NCBI GenBank assembly: GCA_016935665.1 | Contig: JAFGQN010000174.1 | Location: 1-64,000, forward strand | DNA: 64,000 nucleotides | Source: Deltaproteobacteria bacterium | Lineage (GTDB): Bacteria; Myxococcota_A; Polyangia; JAAYKL01 | Reading direction: 5' to 3' | Part shown: positions 44,701 to 54,270 of the stretch, piece by piece | Numbering within the stretch: the first letter of the stretch is position 1 | Layout: each line of letters starts with the position of its first letter | The notes under the pieces: generated by a model | Told to the model about the DNA's origin: nothing | What the model saw: only the letters and a program-made list of their open reading frames with translations | The model's database searches: none | Made by a program: the position numbers and the translations under genes

Positions 44701-47700
44701 TCGAAATTGACTCAGGTGATACTGAAGCGCTGGAGGCGCTGGAACGCATATTCCATATTTCAGAGCGCTTTGGCGATTTGGCCGAGATTTTGGAGACCCG
44801 CAAGAACATGCTGGTGGCCGGAGAAGATCTGTGGCGCGAAAAGGCGTTTCAACTGGCAAAGGTTCTGGATGACCATTTGCATGAAAAAGGCCGTGCGGTC
44901 ACTATTTATCAGGAGATTCTGTCCGCCACGCCTCAGGATCCCGAGGCCATTGGCTGCCTGGATAAATTCCTGCGTGACCCGGATCACCAATTCGATGTGG
45001 CTCGTATTCTGGAGCCCCATCTGGTGGAAATGGAAGACTGGAAGCGTCTGGCCTGGGCACTCTCCATCCTGATTGAAAATACCAAATCATTGTTTGAGCG
45101 TGTCGCCCTCAATATTCGGCTCGCGGATATTTATTCCATGAAGCTCGATGATGAGCGTCTGGCGTTTGAAACCATTGGCGTGGCGCTTAACGAGCAACCC
45201 AATGACCCTGAACTATGGGACAAAATCACTGGTTACGGAACCACACTGGGGCTGAAGGACGAGCTGGGCAGGCGTTTGCAGGACGTGTATGACAGCGACA
45301 AAATTGAAGATCACATGAAGTTGAGGCTGGCACAGAAGCTGGCGGCATTTTACGATGAGGAAATTGGAGAACCCGAAGTTTCGGAGCGATTCCATGTATT
45401 GATACTTAACGAAATCCCCGATGCGGTAGAGTCTTTCAATGCGCTGGAACAATTATACACGTCAGAGGAAAAATGGGACGAACTGCTGGCATTGTACCAC
45501 ACCGCAAAGGAACGAAATTCGTACACGGGTGGGTACCTGGAACTGCTGGTGAAGATTTGCTTTGTGGTCTACGAGGTCAAGCATGACGTGGCCGCATCCA
45601 TCGTGGCGTATAATGATGTACTTGAAGTCGATGGCGAAAATACCGAAGCGATTTCGGCCCTTGTTAATCTGTACGAAGAGGCAGAGCAATGGGAGAATCT
45701 GATTCACATCCTGCACACGCAGCTGCAGACCGCAAGCGACAGTGTGGCAGTGGCCATCCGATACCGAATCGGGGAAATATCCGAGCAGAAACTGCAGCAT
45801 TATGAGGATGCCATCCTTTATTACGAGCAGGTGATTGAAGCTGACCCGGAGAACATGAAGACGCAAAAAGCGTTGGAGCGACTGCTCGAAATCGATGAGA
45901 TGAAATTACGGGCGGCACAACTGCTGTCGGTGAATTACGAACATCAGGGCGCTGCGCAGCCATTGGCCAATGTACTGATGATTATGCTGGAAGATGAGGA
46001 AATAGCGGTGGCGGAGCGCGTGGATATTCTGCTGAAGGTGGCGGGTATTCGCGAGCGGCGTCTGAGTGATGCTGCGGGGGCATTTAGTGCCCTGAGTTCC
46101 GCGTTGCGGGAAGAACCCGACAACGAAAACGTATTCAACGAACTGGCGCGTCTGGCAGTGGAGCGGGATTTCAACGAAAACTTCTGTCATCTGCTCGAAG
46201 ACATCGCCAAAGATCTGGACGATCACCTGTTGATTCCCAAATTTCGTCTGGCCATCGCCAGAACGTATGAAGAGCAGATCGGCGATTTGGAGAAAGCGCA
46301 ACAGGCATATACAGCGTTGCTCATGTTTGAGCCTGAGAACGCCGAAACCTCCATGCCCGCCATTAAGGCGTTGGATGCCATTTTAGCCCGGGAAGAAAAT
46401 TATCGCGAACTGCTGAAGGTGCTGCGCATTAAAGTGGGCCTGATGAATACGCCGGATGAGCAGAAATCGGTATTGCACCGCATGGCGCAGATTGAAGAGA
46501 CGATGCTCGACAATGCCGCCAATGCCATCGCTCTTTTCAAGGAAATACTTGACGTGGATGACACCGATATTTCCGCCATGAGTGGTTTGGAGCGACTCTA
46601 TACTCTGGAGGAGAATTGGACAGAGTTGATTTCCGTGTTGCGTCATCGTGCCACTTACGAAGACGACGTGATGCAGCGACGGGATTTGCTGATTCGAGTG
46701 GCGGGACTGTTTGAGTACAAACTGGAAGATGCGAAAGACGCCATTGACGCCTATACTCAGACCAACGACGAGACCGGTCCCAATATGACCGCTCTGACGG
46801 CGCTGGAAAGATTGTATACACAAACCGAAAAATGGAATGACCTTTACGACTGCTATCAGATGCAACTGCCACTGCTGGAAGATGATAGAGAAAAAGTGGA
46901 GTTGTACTACAAGATTGGGTGTGTTCAGAAAGACTATCTGCATGAGCCTGAGGATGCGGTGGTGCAATACGGAATGGCGCTGGAGATTGATTCGTTGCAC
47001 ACCGATACCCGTGACGCGTTGGAACAGCTTCTGGACAGCCGAGCCAAAAGCGAAGCCATTGATCTGTTGAAACCCATCGCCGAAAGCGAAGGCAACCACA
47101 CTCAATTGGTGAAATACACGCTGATTCAAGCTGAGACAGCAGACGACCCCATGGAAAAATCCGAATTTTATGCGCAGGCAGCGGAAATTTCCGAGGTAGG
47201 TCTCGACCGGATTGGAGAGGCATTTGAGCTGTATTGCAAAGCAGTGCGGTTCGGTGCATCGAGTGGGGAGTTGAGCAACCTGATGGATAACGTGGAACGT
47301 CTGATGGGTGCCGTGGAAGGACATCAGGCCGTGGTAACTCTGTTTCGCGAAGTGGCGCCGGACATCCTGGATTCGGATTTGCAGACCCGATGTCATCTGC
47401 AGGTGGCGGAGTTGTCGTACCGCATGTTGAATGATGTGGAAACCGCCAGAGAGTACTACCTGAAAATCATGGACGCCAACGCCGAGAATGAACAGGCATT
47501 GAATGCGCTGGAGGAAATTTATCAGGCAGGCGAGGAATATCTGGAACTGTTTGAAATATATCGTCAGAAAGTTCAGAACATTTACGACGAGGGTCTGCGA
47601 CGGGAAATTTTGTTTAAACAGGCAAAAGTATGCGAGGAAAAACTGGACGATGTCTCTGGTGCGGTTCAGACATATGAGACGATTCTCGAAACCGATATGC

Positions 47701-50700
47701 TCAATAAAGACGCCGTCTCAGCGCTGGAAAGACTGTACCCGCAGGAAGAACGCTGGGCGGATCTGGTGGAATTGCTGGAGCGACGCAGGGAAAATGAACC
47801 GGGCAACCGCGTGATGCTGGCGCATCAGTTGGGCGGTTTGATTCACGATAAACTGGGCGATGAAGAACACGCGTTTTCAATGTTCGCCGAAGCGTTGAAT
47901 GACAATCCGGATTTTGTTCCCACCATTTCGCTGTTGGAATCGTATATGAAAGACGAAGATCAACGCAGTCGGGTGGCGGAATTGCTGGAGCCAGTGTACT
48001 CGCACCAGGGCAATTGGGAAAAACTGGCCGGTGTGCTGGATGCACAGCTGGAAGCCAGCGATGACGTGATGACTCGCAAAGAGTTGCTGCGTCGCATTGG
48101 CACCGTTTACGAGGAGCAACTGGGCAACCTGGAAAAAGCCTTTGAGACGTTTGCCCGATTGTTCCGCGAAGAGCCTGAAGACTCTGATTCCAAAGATCTG
48201 CTGATTCGTCTCGCCGGGGTGCTTGAAAATTGGGAGAGGTTTGCAGAGGTGCTGGCGGAGGTGCTGGAGGATGTGGTGGGAGACACGCCGGAAACGGCAG
48301 AGTTGTCTTATTTACTGGGTGATTTATACGAAAACCGAATGGGTGAACTGGTTAAGGCCCGGGATGCGTACAAGCGCGTGATGGCCTTCGATCCGGATGA
48401 TGAGCGGGCCTTCGATGCAGTGGAGCGAGTGTTGTTGGCGACGTCCAACTGGGACGAATTGCTCATGTTGTATCGAAACGCGTCGGAAGCCGCGGTGGAT
48501 TTGGATGAGCAGAAGAGTTTCCTTTTTAAAATGGCCGAGATACGGGAGGAATCCCTCGCCGACAAAGATGCGGCGATCGAATTGTATCGCGAGGTTCTGG
48601 AGTTGGATGACAGGGATGAGCGCACCATCGACGCCCTGGATCGGTTGTACTACCAGACACAGCGATTTGGCGACCTTGCGGATCATTTCCGCGGTCAGAT
48701 TGATTTGGCGGAAGGCACTGGTCAACGCAATGCGTTGCGCCGGGAACTGGCTAAAATCATGGAGGAAAACCTGGAAGATGCCAGCGCGGCGGTGGATTTG
48801 TACGAAGAAGCCATTGCAGAGCCAGAAGGCGATCCCGGGTCGGTTTCCCAGCTGGAGCGTCTGATATTAAATGAAGACTTGCGGGAGCGAATTGCTGATA
48901 TTCTGGAACCGGTGTATCGGGAGACAGATGAGTGGAAGAAGCTGGTGGTTATTTTACAGACACAGGTGGGATATCTGGACGCCCCCGGGGACAAGGTGGA
49001 AAAACTGCGGGAAATCGCACTGCTTCACGAAACCAGAGGGCAGAATTACCTGCTGGCATTTGAAGCGCTGACCGGTGCGTTCAAGGCCGATCCACAGGAT
49101 CGCACCGCGTATGACGAGATGTGCCGACTGGTGGAGGGTATCGAAAACTGGGAAGATTTTGCCGCTGGCATCGCCGCTGCCGTTGTTGATGTTTACGACC
49201 TCGATTTTAAAAAGGAATTGCTGCTGCGGTTGGGCGCCACTTACGATCTTCAGCTGGATATGCCGCGCAAAGCGATTGATTCCTACAAAAACGTTCTGGA
49301 AATCGACGAAACCGATGCTGAGGCGCTCAATGCGCTGGAAGGTCTGTACAATCTGGTGGGCGATTGGAAAAGCCTCGTGGCCGTTTTGGGCAGAAAGGCG
49401 GAATTCGCGGCAGACCCCGATAACCAGTGCGATTTGCTGAGAGCCAAGGGCGCCATTCAGGAAGACCTTATGAACGACATCGACGGCGCCATTACCACGT
49501 ATGTGGCAGCACTGGAGGCCAACCCCGCATCCCTTGACGCCATCCTCGCGCTTGAGAGATTGTACGAGAGTAAAACGAAGTGGACCGATTTGGTGGAAGT
49601 GCGACGGCAGCATCTGGAATTGCTTACAGATGTGGCCGAACGCAAGGAAATCGCATCATCGATGGCCGCGCTTTATGAGACCAGGCTGGCCGATACGTTT
49701 GAGGCCATTTCCACGTGGCGGCTGATTCTGGAAGACAACCCGGATGATATGGATGCCATTTTGGCGCTGGATAGGCTGTTCACCAGAGAGGCCAACTTCG
49801 ATGAGCTGCTGGAGAACCTCCGGCGGCAAAAGGAGCTGGCGGTGGACCAGTCGGCATGGGTGGATCTTACCTTGCGTATTGCGGATTTGCAGCGGGAGGA
49901 ATTGAGTGATTTGGATGGATCCATCGACAGTTATCGCGATATTCTGGCGCAACAACCCACCCACAGGGACGCCATTTCGCGTCTGGAAGCGCTGGCAAAG
50001 GATGAGACCGTTCGCATGAATGCCATCGAAGTTCTGGAGCCTCTGCATCGGGAAGCGGGCCGGTTCGATCGATTGGTGGACATCATTGAATTGAAGTTGG
50101 AAGTGCTGGACGATCCCGCCTCCCGCCTGGAAACGCTGCTCGATTTGGCGGAGATTCACATGTCTGGCCGCAGTGTTCCCAAAGATTCGTTTGCCACCTA
50201 TGTGCGCGCGCTTAAAGAAGACCCATCTCGCATGGAGACGGTATATGTCCTGGAGCAGATTGCGTCAGCGGAGGATATGTATCGGGAACTGGCCCAGGTG
50301 TACGAGTCGGTGACTGCGGATGTCTACGATCCTGCGGCGGAAAAAGCCATTTTGTTGAAGCTGGGTGAAATCAAAGAAGTCCAGATGGGGGACCGTTTGG
50401 GGGCCATTGATGCGTATCGTCGCATTTTTGACAATGGTGATACCTCTGAAGAGGTGCTGACCGCGCTGGATAGACTGTATGAACGAGAAGAAAAATGGAC
50501 CGAATTGGATGAAATTCTGGAACAGGAAATTCAGGTGGCATCCGATATAGATGATATTAATCGTCTGAAACTGCGCCAGGGTCGTATCAAGGAAGAGCAA
50601 TTTGAAGACCATGCGGCAGCCATTATGGTTTACCGGGATGTGGTGGAAGCGTCAGCGGACAACGATGAAGCGGTGAATGCGCTGGAAGCCATGCTCAAAT

Positions 50701-52937
50701 ACGACGAATGTGTTCTCGATGTGTCGGAGATACTGAAGCCGGCGTACGAAATGCGGGGTGAACAGCACAAAATTGCCAGATTGCTGGAGAGCAAGCTGGC
50801 AATCGCCGATGATGACATGGAAAAAGTCGATTTGTATCGCGAACTGTCGGTGCATCATGAACAGGTGGTTCACGACTCGGGCGCTGCATTCGATGTCATG
50901 GGCAAGGCTTTTGCGCTGATGCCGGACGATCCCGAACTGATGACTGAAATTGAGCGTCTGGCCGAAGTGACCGGCAGCTGGGGTGCTTTGGTGGATCTGT
51001 CCGAAAAAGCAGTGGCCGAATCTTCCATTGAGGCGGACGCGAAAATATCGGTGGGACTGAAAATCGCTGAGTGGGCATACCATCAGGTGGGCGACCTGCG
51101 GAAAGCCGAAGCGTTGTATCAGAAAGTGCTGGAGCAGGACCCGGAGCATCACGAGGCCCTGCATGCATTGGTGGAACTGCTGCGCTCCCTGGGCCGTTTC
51201 AAGGATCTGTTGCCCGTATTGCAGAAACAGGCGGATATTTCATACGATTTCAATCAGAAAAAAGAAATTCTGGTACGGGCCGCCAAAATCTGTCAGCTCG
51301 AACTGAATGACCTCGATGGCGCGGTGGCGTACTATCGACAGGTGCTCGAAAACGACGAGTCCGATTTGGAAACGCTGGATGCGCTGATTGAACTGAATGA
51401 AGAAACAGAGGATTTCGATCAGTTGGTTGACCTGTTTCTGTCACGGGCATCATTCACCGCGGATGCCACAGATGGCAACCGATTCCGACATCGGGCTGCG
51501 GCGTTGTTTACAGGACCGCTGAATGCCATGAGCCGGGGAATTGATGTATATCGGGAAATACTTGATATGGAACCGGCGGATATGCAGGCCATCGGGGCGT
51601 TGGTGGCCGCATTTGAAGCGTCGGAACAATGGAATGACTTGCAGGAGATTTACCAGCATCGTCTAGATATATCCTCAGATGAAGATACCCGCATCGAGGT
51701 TATTCGGTTGCTTGCGAAACTGAGCGAGAGCAAACTTGACGAGCTTGACGACGCTGCAGAGCGATGGAGTGAAATTACCATGTCGCGTCCGGATGATGAT
51801 GAGGCGCTCACGGCTCTGGAACGAATTTATACCAAACAGGAACGGTGGCAGGATTTGGTTGATTTGTTTGAAACAAAGGCCAATGCTGCCATTGATCGCG
51901 GAGATGGCGACGAGGAACTTAAACTCCTTGTTCGAATTGGTGAAATTTTGCAGAGCCGGCTCGACGACACCATGCGCGCAACTGAGATCTACGAGCGTGT
52001 TCTGGAACGGGATCCGAACCATACACGCGCATTGAGCGCGTTGGCCAAATTGTATGAAGCGGATGGTGATTGGGACAAAGTGGCCGAAGTGCTGCAGCGT
52101 GCAGCGGAATCCGGTGGTGGTGGTGAAGACGCCGCCGAGGTTCATTATCGTATTGCGGTGTTGAATGAGCAGCATCGGGATGATCACGCCGCCGCATTGG
52201 AGTCGTTGCAGACCGCGGTTTCGCTATTTCCACAGCATATTCCGGCCAACCAGCGGCTGGCGGAAATCTGCAGAGAAAAACAGGATTATCAGGGATTGCT
52301 TGACGCTCTGCTCAGGCACGAAATGGCTTTAACAGATGACAAGGAAAAATTTGATAAACTGATGGAAATCGCAGAAGTACAGGCGGACCAACTGGAAGAT
52401 GCCACCGGATCGGTGGATACCCTGGAAAAAGCGTATGCGCTGGATCAGACCAATCTGGATGTACTGCTGCTGTTGTCGGAGGCCTATATTGATGCGGGGC
52501 GCAGTGCCGATGCAATTCCAGTTATCGAAAACCTGATTGACGCCGAAACCGACGGTGGTCGCAAGCGTTCCAAAAAGGCGGCTGTATATCACCAGAAACT
52601 GGCGAAGGCATTGATGGCTCAGGGAGATGGAGACAGAGCGCTGGAACATTTGGAAGCCGCCTACAAGATGGACATTTCCAATATTGAGGTATTGGTCACA
52701 CTTGGAAAGCTGCACTACGAGCGTGACGATCTCGACAAAGCCGTAAAGCTGTTTCGGGCGTTGCTGCTGCAACGATTTGACAAGGCGGCGGGGCTTACCA
52801 AGGCCGATATTTACTACTATGTTGGCGACATTCAACTCAAACAGGGCGACCCCAAAAAAGCCAAAGGCATGTTCCGTCGCGGTCTCGATGAGAATCCGGA
52901 CCACGAGGGATGCAAAGAAGGCGTTGAAAAATGCTGA
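41754..52937 (+). CDS. Giant cytosolic TPR protein (3,727 residues)
   Basis: The protein is almost entirely tandem TPR-like helical hairpins. A two-hairpin module of about 72-75 residues recurs on the order of 45-50 times. Its consensus is roughly ALxALERLYxxxExWxELVxVLxxR, then a linker with LLxxxAxxxExxLxDxxxAIxxYxxVLExDPxxxEA. No signal peptide, membrane segment, catalytic motif or Cys cluster is seen, so it should form a long flexible acidic solenoid and act as a scaffold. ATG 41754 is chosen because the TPR architecture begins there and AAGGG lies about eight bases upstream; upstream in-frame sequence looks non-coding. It starts divergently from a Ser/Thr kinase gene and is followed after 54 bases by a DUF374 gene. 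Confidence 0.88.
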   Translation: MKERIKSLVASLEHNPANKEVFSELEEIVTGDNLPDDISEVEEELSEGVQRLLKAGRHLAASDLIEIQCVICSDEQKEAELLLLQARIMDEELFEQEQALSRLERVAEILPNDEDIQEKVTLIRAERSRYREIVATFKEQAEAATDSSLKAHMLYSAAERLYKNEPDSDEILPLLNSAIEEDGTHQKAARLLERIYEAQEDWKALGELYLTLASKRKGKNERLQMYLAAGYTFAHRLDDKEEAVRCFAEVLDYQPGHPSALKFLVKYYEEREDWDHLVAVYEDTLHGKLEAEDEIAACMQVGMVHWKYREDLAAAEKYFRRLSKLAPAHPGMLDFYRNYSTHTQNKVLLLKVLESAMRSTGSKEMKEGLIREIAQLSEDAGNVEKAIDSWKKVLRREPDNLEAREQLKNLYRQSGKWNNLVDILKSELEEVADDDVDGKVAKYEQMAEIYRDELSLEMMVIKVYHSILELAPDNLNALENLINAFESAGRWNDLIKVLTKRVQITEDAHEKIALLNRIANLWVGQFNNFNKAVEPLEQILALDSENAEAIRKLKEIYEKRRSWKPLMGLLERELELASEAERSAVLREMAETAQDRLNDADRAIALWWELYETGTDTAEVLSILEKLTERKKDWAGVARVLDIRINTSDDTDEKIQLLTKLGTIYKDRAKETADAADAWKRLLALDPKNPKALRSLKEAYQESEDWDALEELFTEAEDFETLVEVFGIAADRTKDSETKVALSFRCAEIYDEKIQQPDRAVRHYERVLSVEPKNMRAANALIPIYERAEKWSRLFGVLELTLEDIDNKDDRITRMDELRELAANKMNNREMAFQWAVKAFEEKPSKKTIRDNLEAAAEQAHAFDRLVDIYKHNLGAFKGKKRAQMEKHIAALSLDKLGNVEDAIAQYKAVLKDNPQDENTLLALDAIYRSTGKWSELEKIFEIRIENADDDETKRNLIVEMARMYEEAMDDPIRAAARYRTVLEIDSGDTEALEALERIFHISERFGDLAEILETRKNMLVAGEDLWREKAFQLAKVLDDHLHEKGRAVTIYQEILSATPQDPEAIGCLDKFLRDPDHQFDVARILEPHLVEMEDWKRLAWALSILIENTKSLFERVALNIRLADIYSMKLDDERLAFETIGVALNEQPNDPELWDKITGYGTTLGLKDELGRRLQDVYDSDKIEDHMKLRLAQKLAAFYDEEIGEPEVSERFHVLILNEIPDAVESFNALEQLYTSEEKWDELLALYHTAKERNSYTGGYLELLVKICFVVYEVKHDVAASIVAYNDVLEVDGENTEAISALVNLYEEAEQWENLIHILHTQLQTASDSVAVAIRYRIGEISEQKLQHYEDAILYYEQVIEADPENMKTQKALERLLEIDEMKLRAAQLLSVNYEHQGAAQPLANVLMIMLEDEEIAVAERVDILLKVAGIRERRLSDAAGAFSALSSALREEPDNENVFNELARLAVERDFNENFCHLLEDIAKDLDDHLLIPKFRLAIARTYEEQIGDLEKAQQAYTALLMFEPENAETSMPAIKALDAILAREENYRELLKVLRIKVGLMNTPDEQKSVLHRMAQIEETMLDNAANAIALFKEILDVDDTDISAMSGLERLYTLEENWTELISVLRHRATYEDDVMQRRDLLIRVAGLFEYKLEDAKDAIDAYTQTNDETGPNMTALTALERLYTQTEKWNDLYDCYQMQLPLLEDDREKVELYYKIGCVQKDYLHEPEDAVVQYGMALEIDSLHTDTRDALEQLLDSRAKSEAIDLLKPIAESEGNHTQLVKYTLIQAETADDPMEKSEFYAQAAEISEVGLDRIGEAFELYCKAVRFGASSGELSNLMDNVERLMGAVEGHQAVVTLFREVAPDILDSDLQTRCHLQVAELSYRMLNDVETAREYYLKIMDANAENEQALNALEEIYQAGEEYLELFEIYRQKVQNIYDEGLRREILFKQAKVCEEKLDDVSGAVQTYETILETDMLNKDAVSALERLYPQEERWADLVELLERRRENEPGNRVMLAHQLGGLIHDKLGDEEHAFSMFAEALNDNPDFVPTISLLESYMKDEDQRSRVAELLEPVYSHQGNWEKLAGVLDAQLEASDDVMTRKELLRRIGTVYEEQLGNLEKAFETFARLFREEPEDSDSKDLLIRLAGVLENWERFAEVLAEVLEDVVGDTPETAELSYLLGDLYENRMGELVKARDAYKRVMAFDPDDERAFDAVERVLLATSNWDELLMLYRNASEAAVDLDEQKSFLFKMAEIREESLADKDAAIELYREVLELDDRDERTIDALDRLYYQTQRFGDLADHFRGQIDLAEGTGQRNALRRELAKIMEENLEDASAAVDLYEEAIAEPEGDPGSVSQLERLILNEDLRERIADILEPVYRETDEWKKLVVILQTQVGYLDAPGDKVEKLREIALLHETRGQNYLLAFEALTGAFKADPQDRTAYDEMCRLVEGIENWEDFAAGIAAAVVDVYDLDFKKELLLRLGATYDLQLDMPRKAIDSYKNVLEIDETDAEALNALEGLYNLVGDWKSLVAVLGRKAEFAADPDNQCDLLRAKGAIQEDLMNDIDGAITTYVAALEANPASLDAILALERLYESKTKWTDLVEVRRQHLELLTDVAERKEIASSMAALYETRLADTFEAISTWRLILEDNPDDMDAILALDRLFTREANFDELLENLRRQKELAVDQSAWVDLTLRIADLQREELSDLDGSIDSYRDILAQQPTHRDAISRLEALAKDETVRMNAIEVLEPLHREAGRFDRLVDIIELKLEVLDDPASRLETLLDLAEIHMSGRSVPKDSFATYVRALKEDPSRMETVYVLEQIASAEDMYRELAQVYESVTADVYDPAAEKAILLKLGEIKEVQMGDRLGAIDAYRRIFDNGDTSEEVLTALDRLYEREEKWTELDEILEQEIQVASDIDDINRLKLRQGRIKEEQFEDHAAAIMVYRDVVEASADNDEAVNALEAMLKYDECVLDVSEILKPAYEMRGEQHKIARLLESKLAIADDDMEKVDLYRELSVHHEQVVHDSGAAFDVMGKAFALMPDDPELMTEIERLAEVTGSWGALVDLSEKAVAESSIEADAKISVGLKIAEWAYHQVGDLRKAEALYQKVLEQDPEHHEALHALVELLRSLGRFKDLLPVLQKQADISYDFNQKKEILVRAAKICQLELNDLDGAVAYYRQVLENDESDLETLDALIELNEETEDFDQLVDLFLSRASFTADATDGNRFRHRAAALFTGPLNAMSRGIDVYREILDMEPADMQAIGALVAAFEASEQWNDLQEIYQHRLDISSDEDTRIEVIRLLAKLSESKLDELDDAAERWSEITMSRPDDDEALTALERIYTKQERWQDLVDLFETKANAAIDRGDGDEELKLLVRIGEILQSRLDDTMRATEIYERVLERDPNHTRALSALAKLYEADGDWDKVAEVLQRAAESGGGGEDAAEVHYRIAVLNEQHRDDHAAALESLQTAVSLFPQHIPANQRLAEICREKQDYQGLLDALLRHEMALTDDKEKFDKLMEIAEVQADQLEDATGSVDTLEKAYALDQTNLDVLLLLSEAYIDAGRSADAIPVIENLIDAETDGGRKRSKKAAVYHQKLAKALMAQGDGDRALEHLEAAYKMDISNIEVLVTLGKLHYERDDLDKAVKLFRALLLQRFDKAAGLTKADIYYYVGDIQLKQGDPKKAKGMFRRGLDENPDHEGCKEGVEKC

Positions 52938-52991
52938 CACACACAGTTACTTGAGCCGGGTTCCCCCTTCTTATTAAAGGCGACAACCGTC

Positions 52992-53624
52992 GTGCACTTC
53001 ACCAGGAAAAACCGTCTTAAGAAAATCCAAATATCCGTTCTGGCCTGGTTGGCCACCTTTGTGATTCGTATTTTGCGTTGGACCTGGCGCGTGCAAATCG
53101 AACACCTGATGCCGTTGCCACGAAACGAGCATATCGTATTTTGTTTCTGGCATGGTTCCCAGGCAGCCATGTTGGCATACCACCATTTCAAACCCATCGC
53201 TGTTTTGTCATCGCTGTCGCAGGATGGCACACTGCAGGCAAAAATTCTGGCGCGTCTGGGCTATACTGTTTGTCGAGGTTCTTCCAGTCGCGGCGGCGGT
53301 GCGGGGCTAAAGGCCATGATTCGATGTATCAAAAAAGATAATTGCGATGGCGCATTTACTGTAGATGGGCCGAGAGGACCATATCACACGGCCAAACCCG
53401 GTGCATTGGCGGCCGCCAGACAAAGCAACGCCCTCCTGGTTCCGGCGGTTTCGTTTGCGACGCAGGCATGGATTTTTAGAAAAGCATGGGACAAGTACAC
53501 GTTGCCCAAACCGTTTTCGCGGGTAATCATTCGCACGGGAAATATTATGTCCCCCGATGATTTGGATACCCGGCTATTGACGGCCGCGCTGAATGAATTG
53601 AATTTTCTGAATCCTGAATCCTGA
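52992..53624 (+). CDS. DUF374 lysophospholipid-acyltransferase-like membrane protein
   Basis: The 210-residue protein fits DUF374, a group related to lipid A/phospholipid acyltransferases: HIVFCFWHGSQAAML, SSLSQDGTLQAKILARLG, CRGSSSRGGGAGLKAM and VDGPRGPYHTAKPGALAAA. The N terminus has a membrane-associating helix (ISVLAWLATFVIRILRW). The GTG start at 52992 has AAGG about ten bases upstream. It follows the giant TPR gene by 54 bases. It probably modifies an envelope lipid; the acceptor is unknown. Confidence 0.83.
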   Translation: MHFTRKNRLKKIQISVLAWLATFVIRILRWTWRVQIEHLMPLPRNEHIVFCFWHGSQAAMLAYHHFKPIAVLSSLSQDGTLQAKILARLGYTVCRGSSSRGGGAGLKAMIRCIKKDNCDGAFTVDGPRGPYHTAKPGALAAARQSNALLVPAVSFATQAWIFRKAWDKYTLPKPFSRVIIRTGNIMSPDDLDTRLLTAALNELNFLNPES

Positions 53625-54030
53625 AGCCGGATAGCACTCCTCTTCCACTGTTTCCAGGGCGCGCGCACGAAGACATCCCTTATCCCTCCAAAAAGGGAGC
53701 CGCCTGCGGGTAGATTTTCACTTTTGATGACTCGGATAGCAGGCGTGTCGGCAGGAGTGGATATCAGTGTCAAATCGAGACATATCCTTTCCCAATTTCG
53801 GATATATCGTTTTTGATATTTCGCTTTAAAACATCTGTTATTTGTTCATAATTTTGATGGGTGTCTGTTCTGCCCGAGAATCCGTTCTTTTTTTCTCCGA
53901 TTTTGCGTTTTAAATGGGCTGTTTTTTTCCGACTGTGTACTGGCGTGATTGAAGGGTAAATAAGTCATCCCTTTTTTGCAAATGAACCTGCACCAGAAAC
54001 GAGGATAGAGGGCGGGAGATTCAGCAAGAC
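53625..54030. other. Intergenic region
   Basis: This 406-base stretch has no convincing gene. A weak CTCC/GGAG hairpin occurs at about 53677-53691 and could end the DUF374 transcript. The second half is AT-rich and probably contains the promoter for the small ORF/FecR-like pair. Confidence 0.45.
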
Positions 54031-54270
54031 ATGGCGAAATCATTGCGATTAAAAAGAGTAAATGTTGATATGTATATCCATCTGGAGCGGATGAATGCCC
54101 TGCAACTGGGGGACACTGATGGGGTGTTTGTGTTTCACCGGCGGTCTGGCAAGAGTACCGGTGGATTGATTTGGCCGTTGACGCGCCTGCAACCAGTGCG
54201 AGAAGTGTTCGTTGATCAGGATAGTGTTGCGATGGCCAATCCGGAGGAACAAAACCATGTCGGCGAATGA
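54031..54270 (+). CDS. Small protein of unknown function (79 residues), coupled to FecR-like gene
   Basis: A 79-residue ORF whose end overlaps the start of the FecR-like gene by 14 bases, an arrangement typical of translational coupling. GGCGGGAG precedes the ATG at 12 bases. The sequence (LRLKRVNVDMYIHLERMN, FVFHRRSGKSTGGLIWPL) does not match any family I know and does not look like an ECF sigma factor. It may be a chance ORF; only the coupling and ribosome site support it. Confidence 0.45.
   Translation: MAKSLRLKRVNVDMYIHLERMNALQLGDTDGVFVFHRRSGKSTGGLIWPLTRLQPVREVFVDQDSVAMANPEEQNHVGE

Noticed and set aside
54031-54270. Degraded ECF sigma factor upstream of the FecR-like gene
   Set aside because: The residues do not match sigma region 2 or 4, so it is left as an unknown small ORF.
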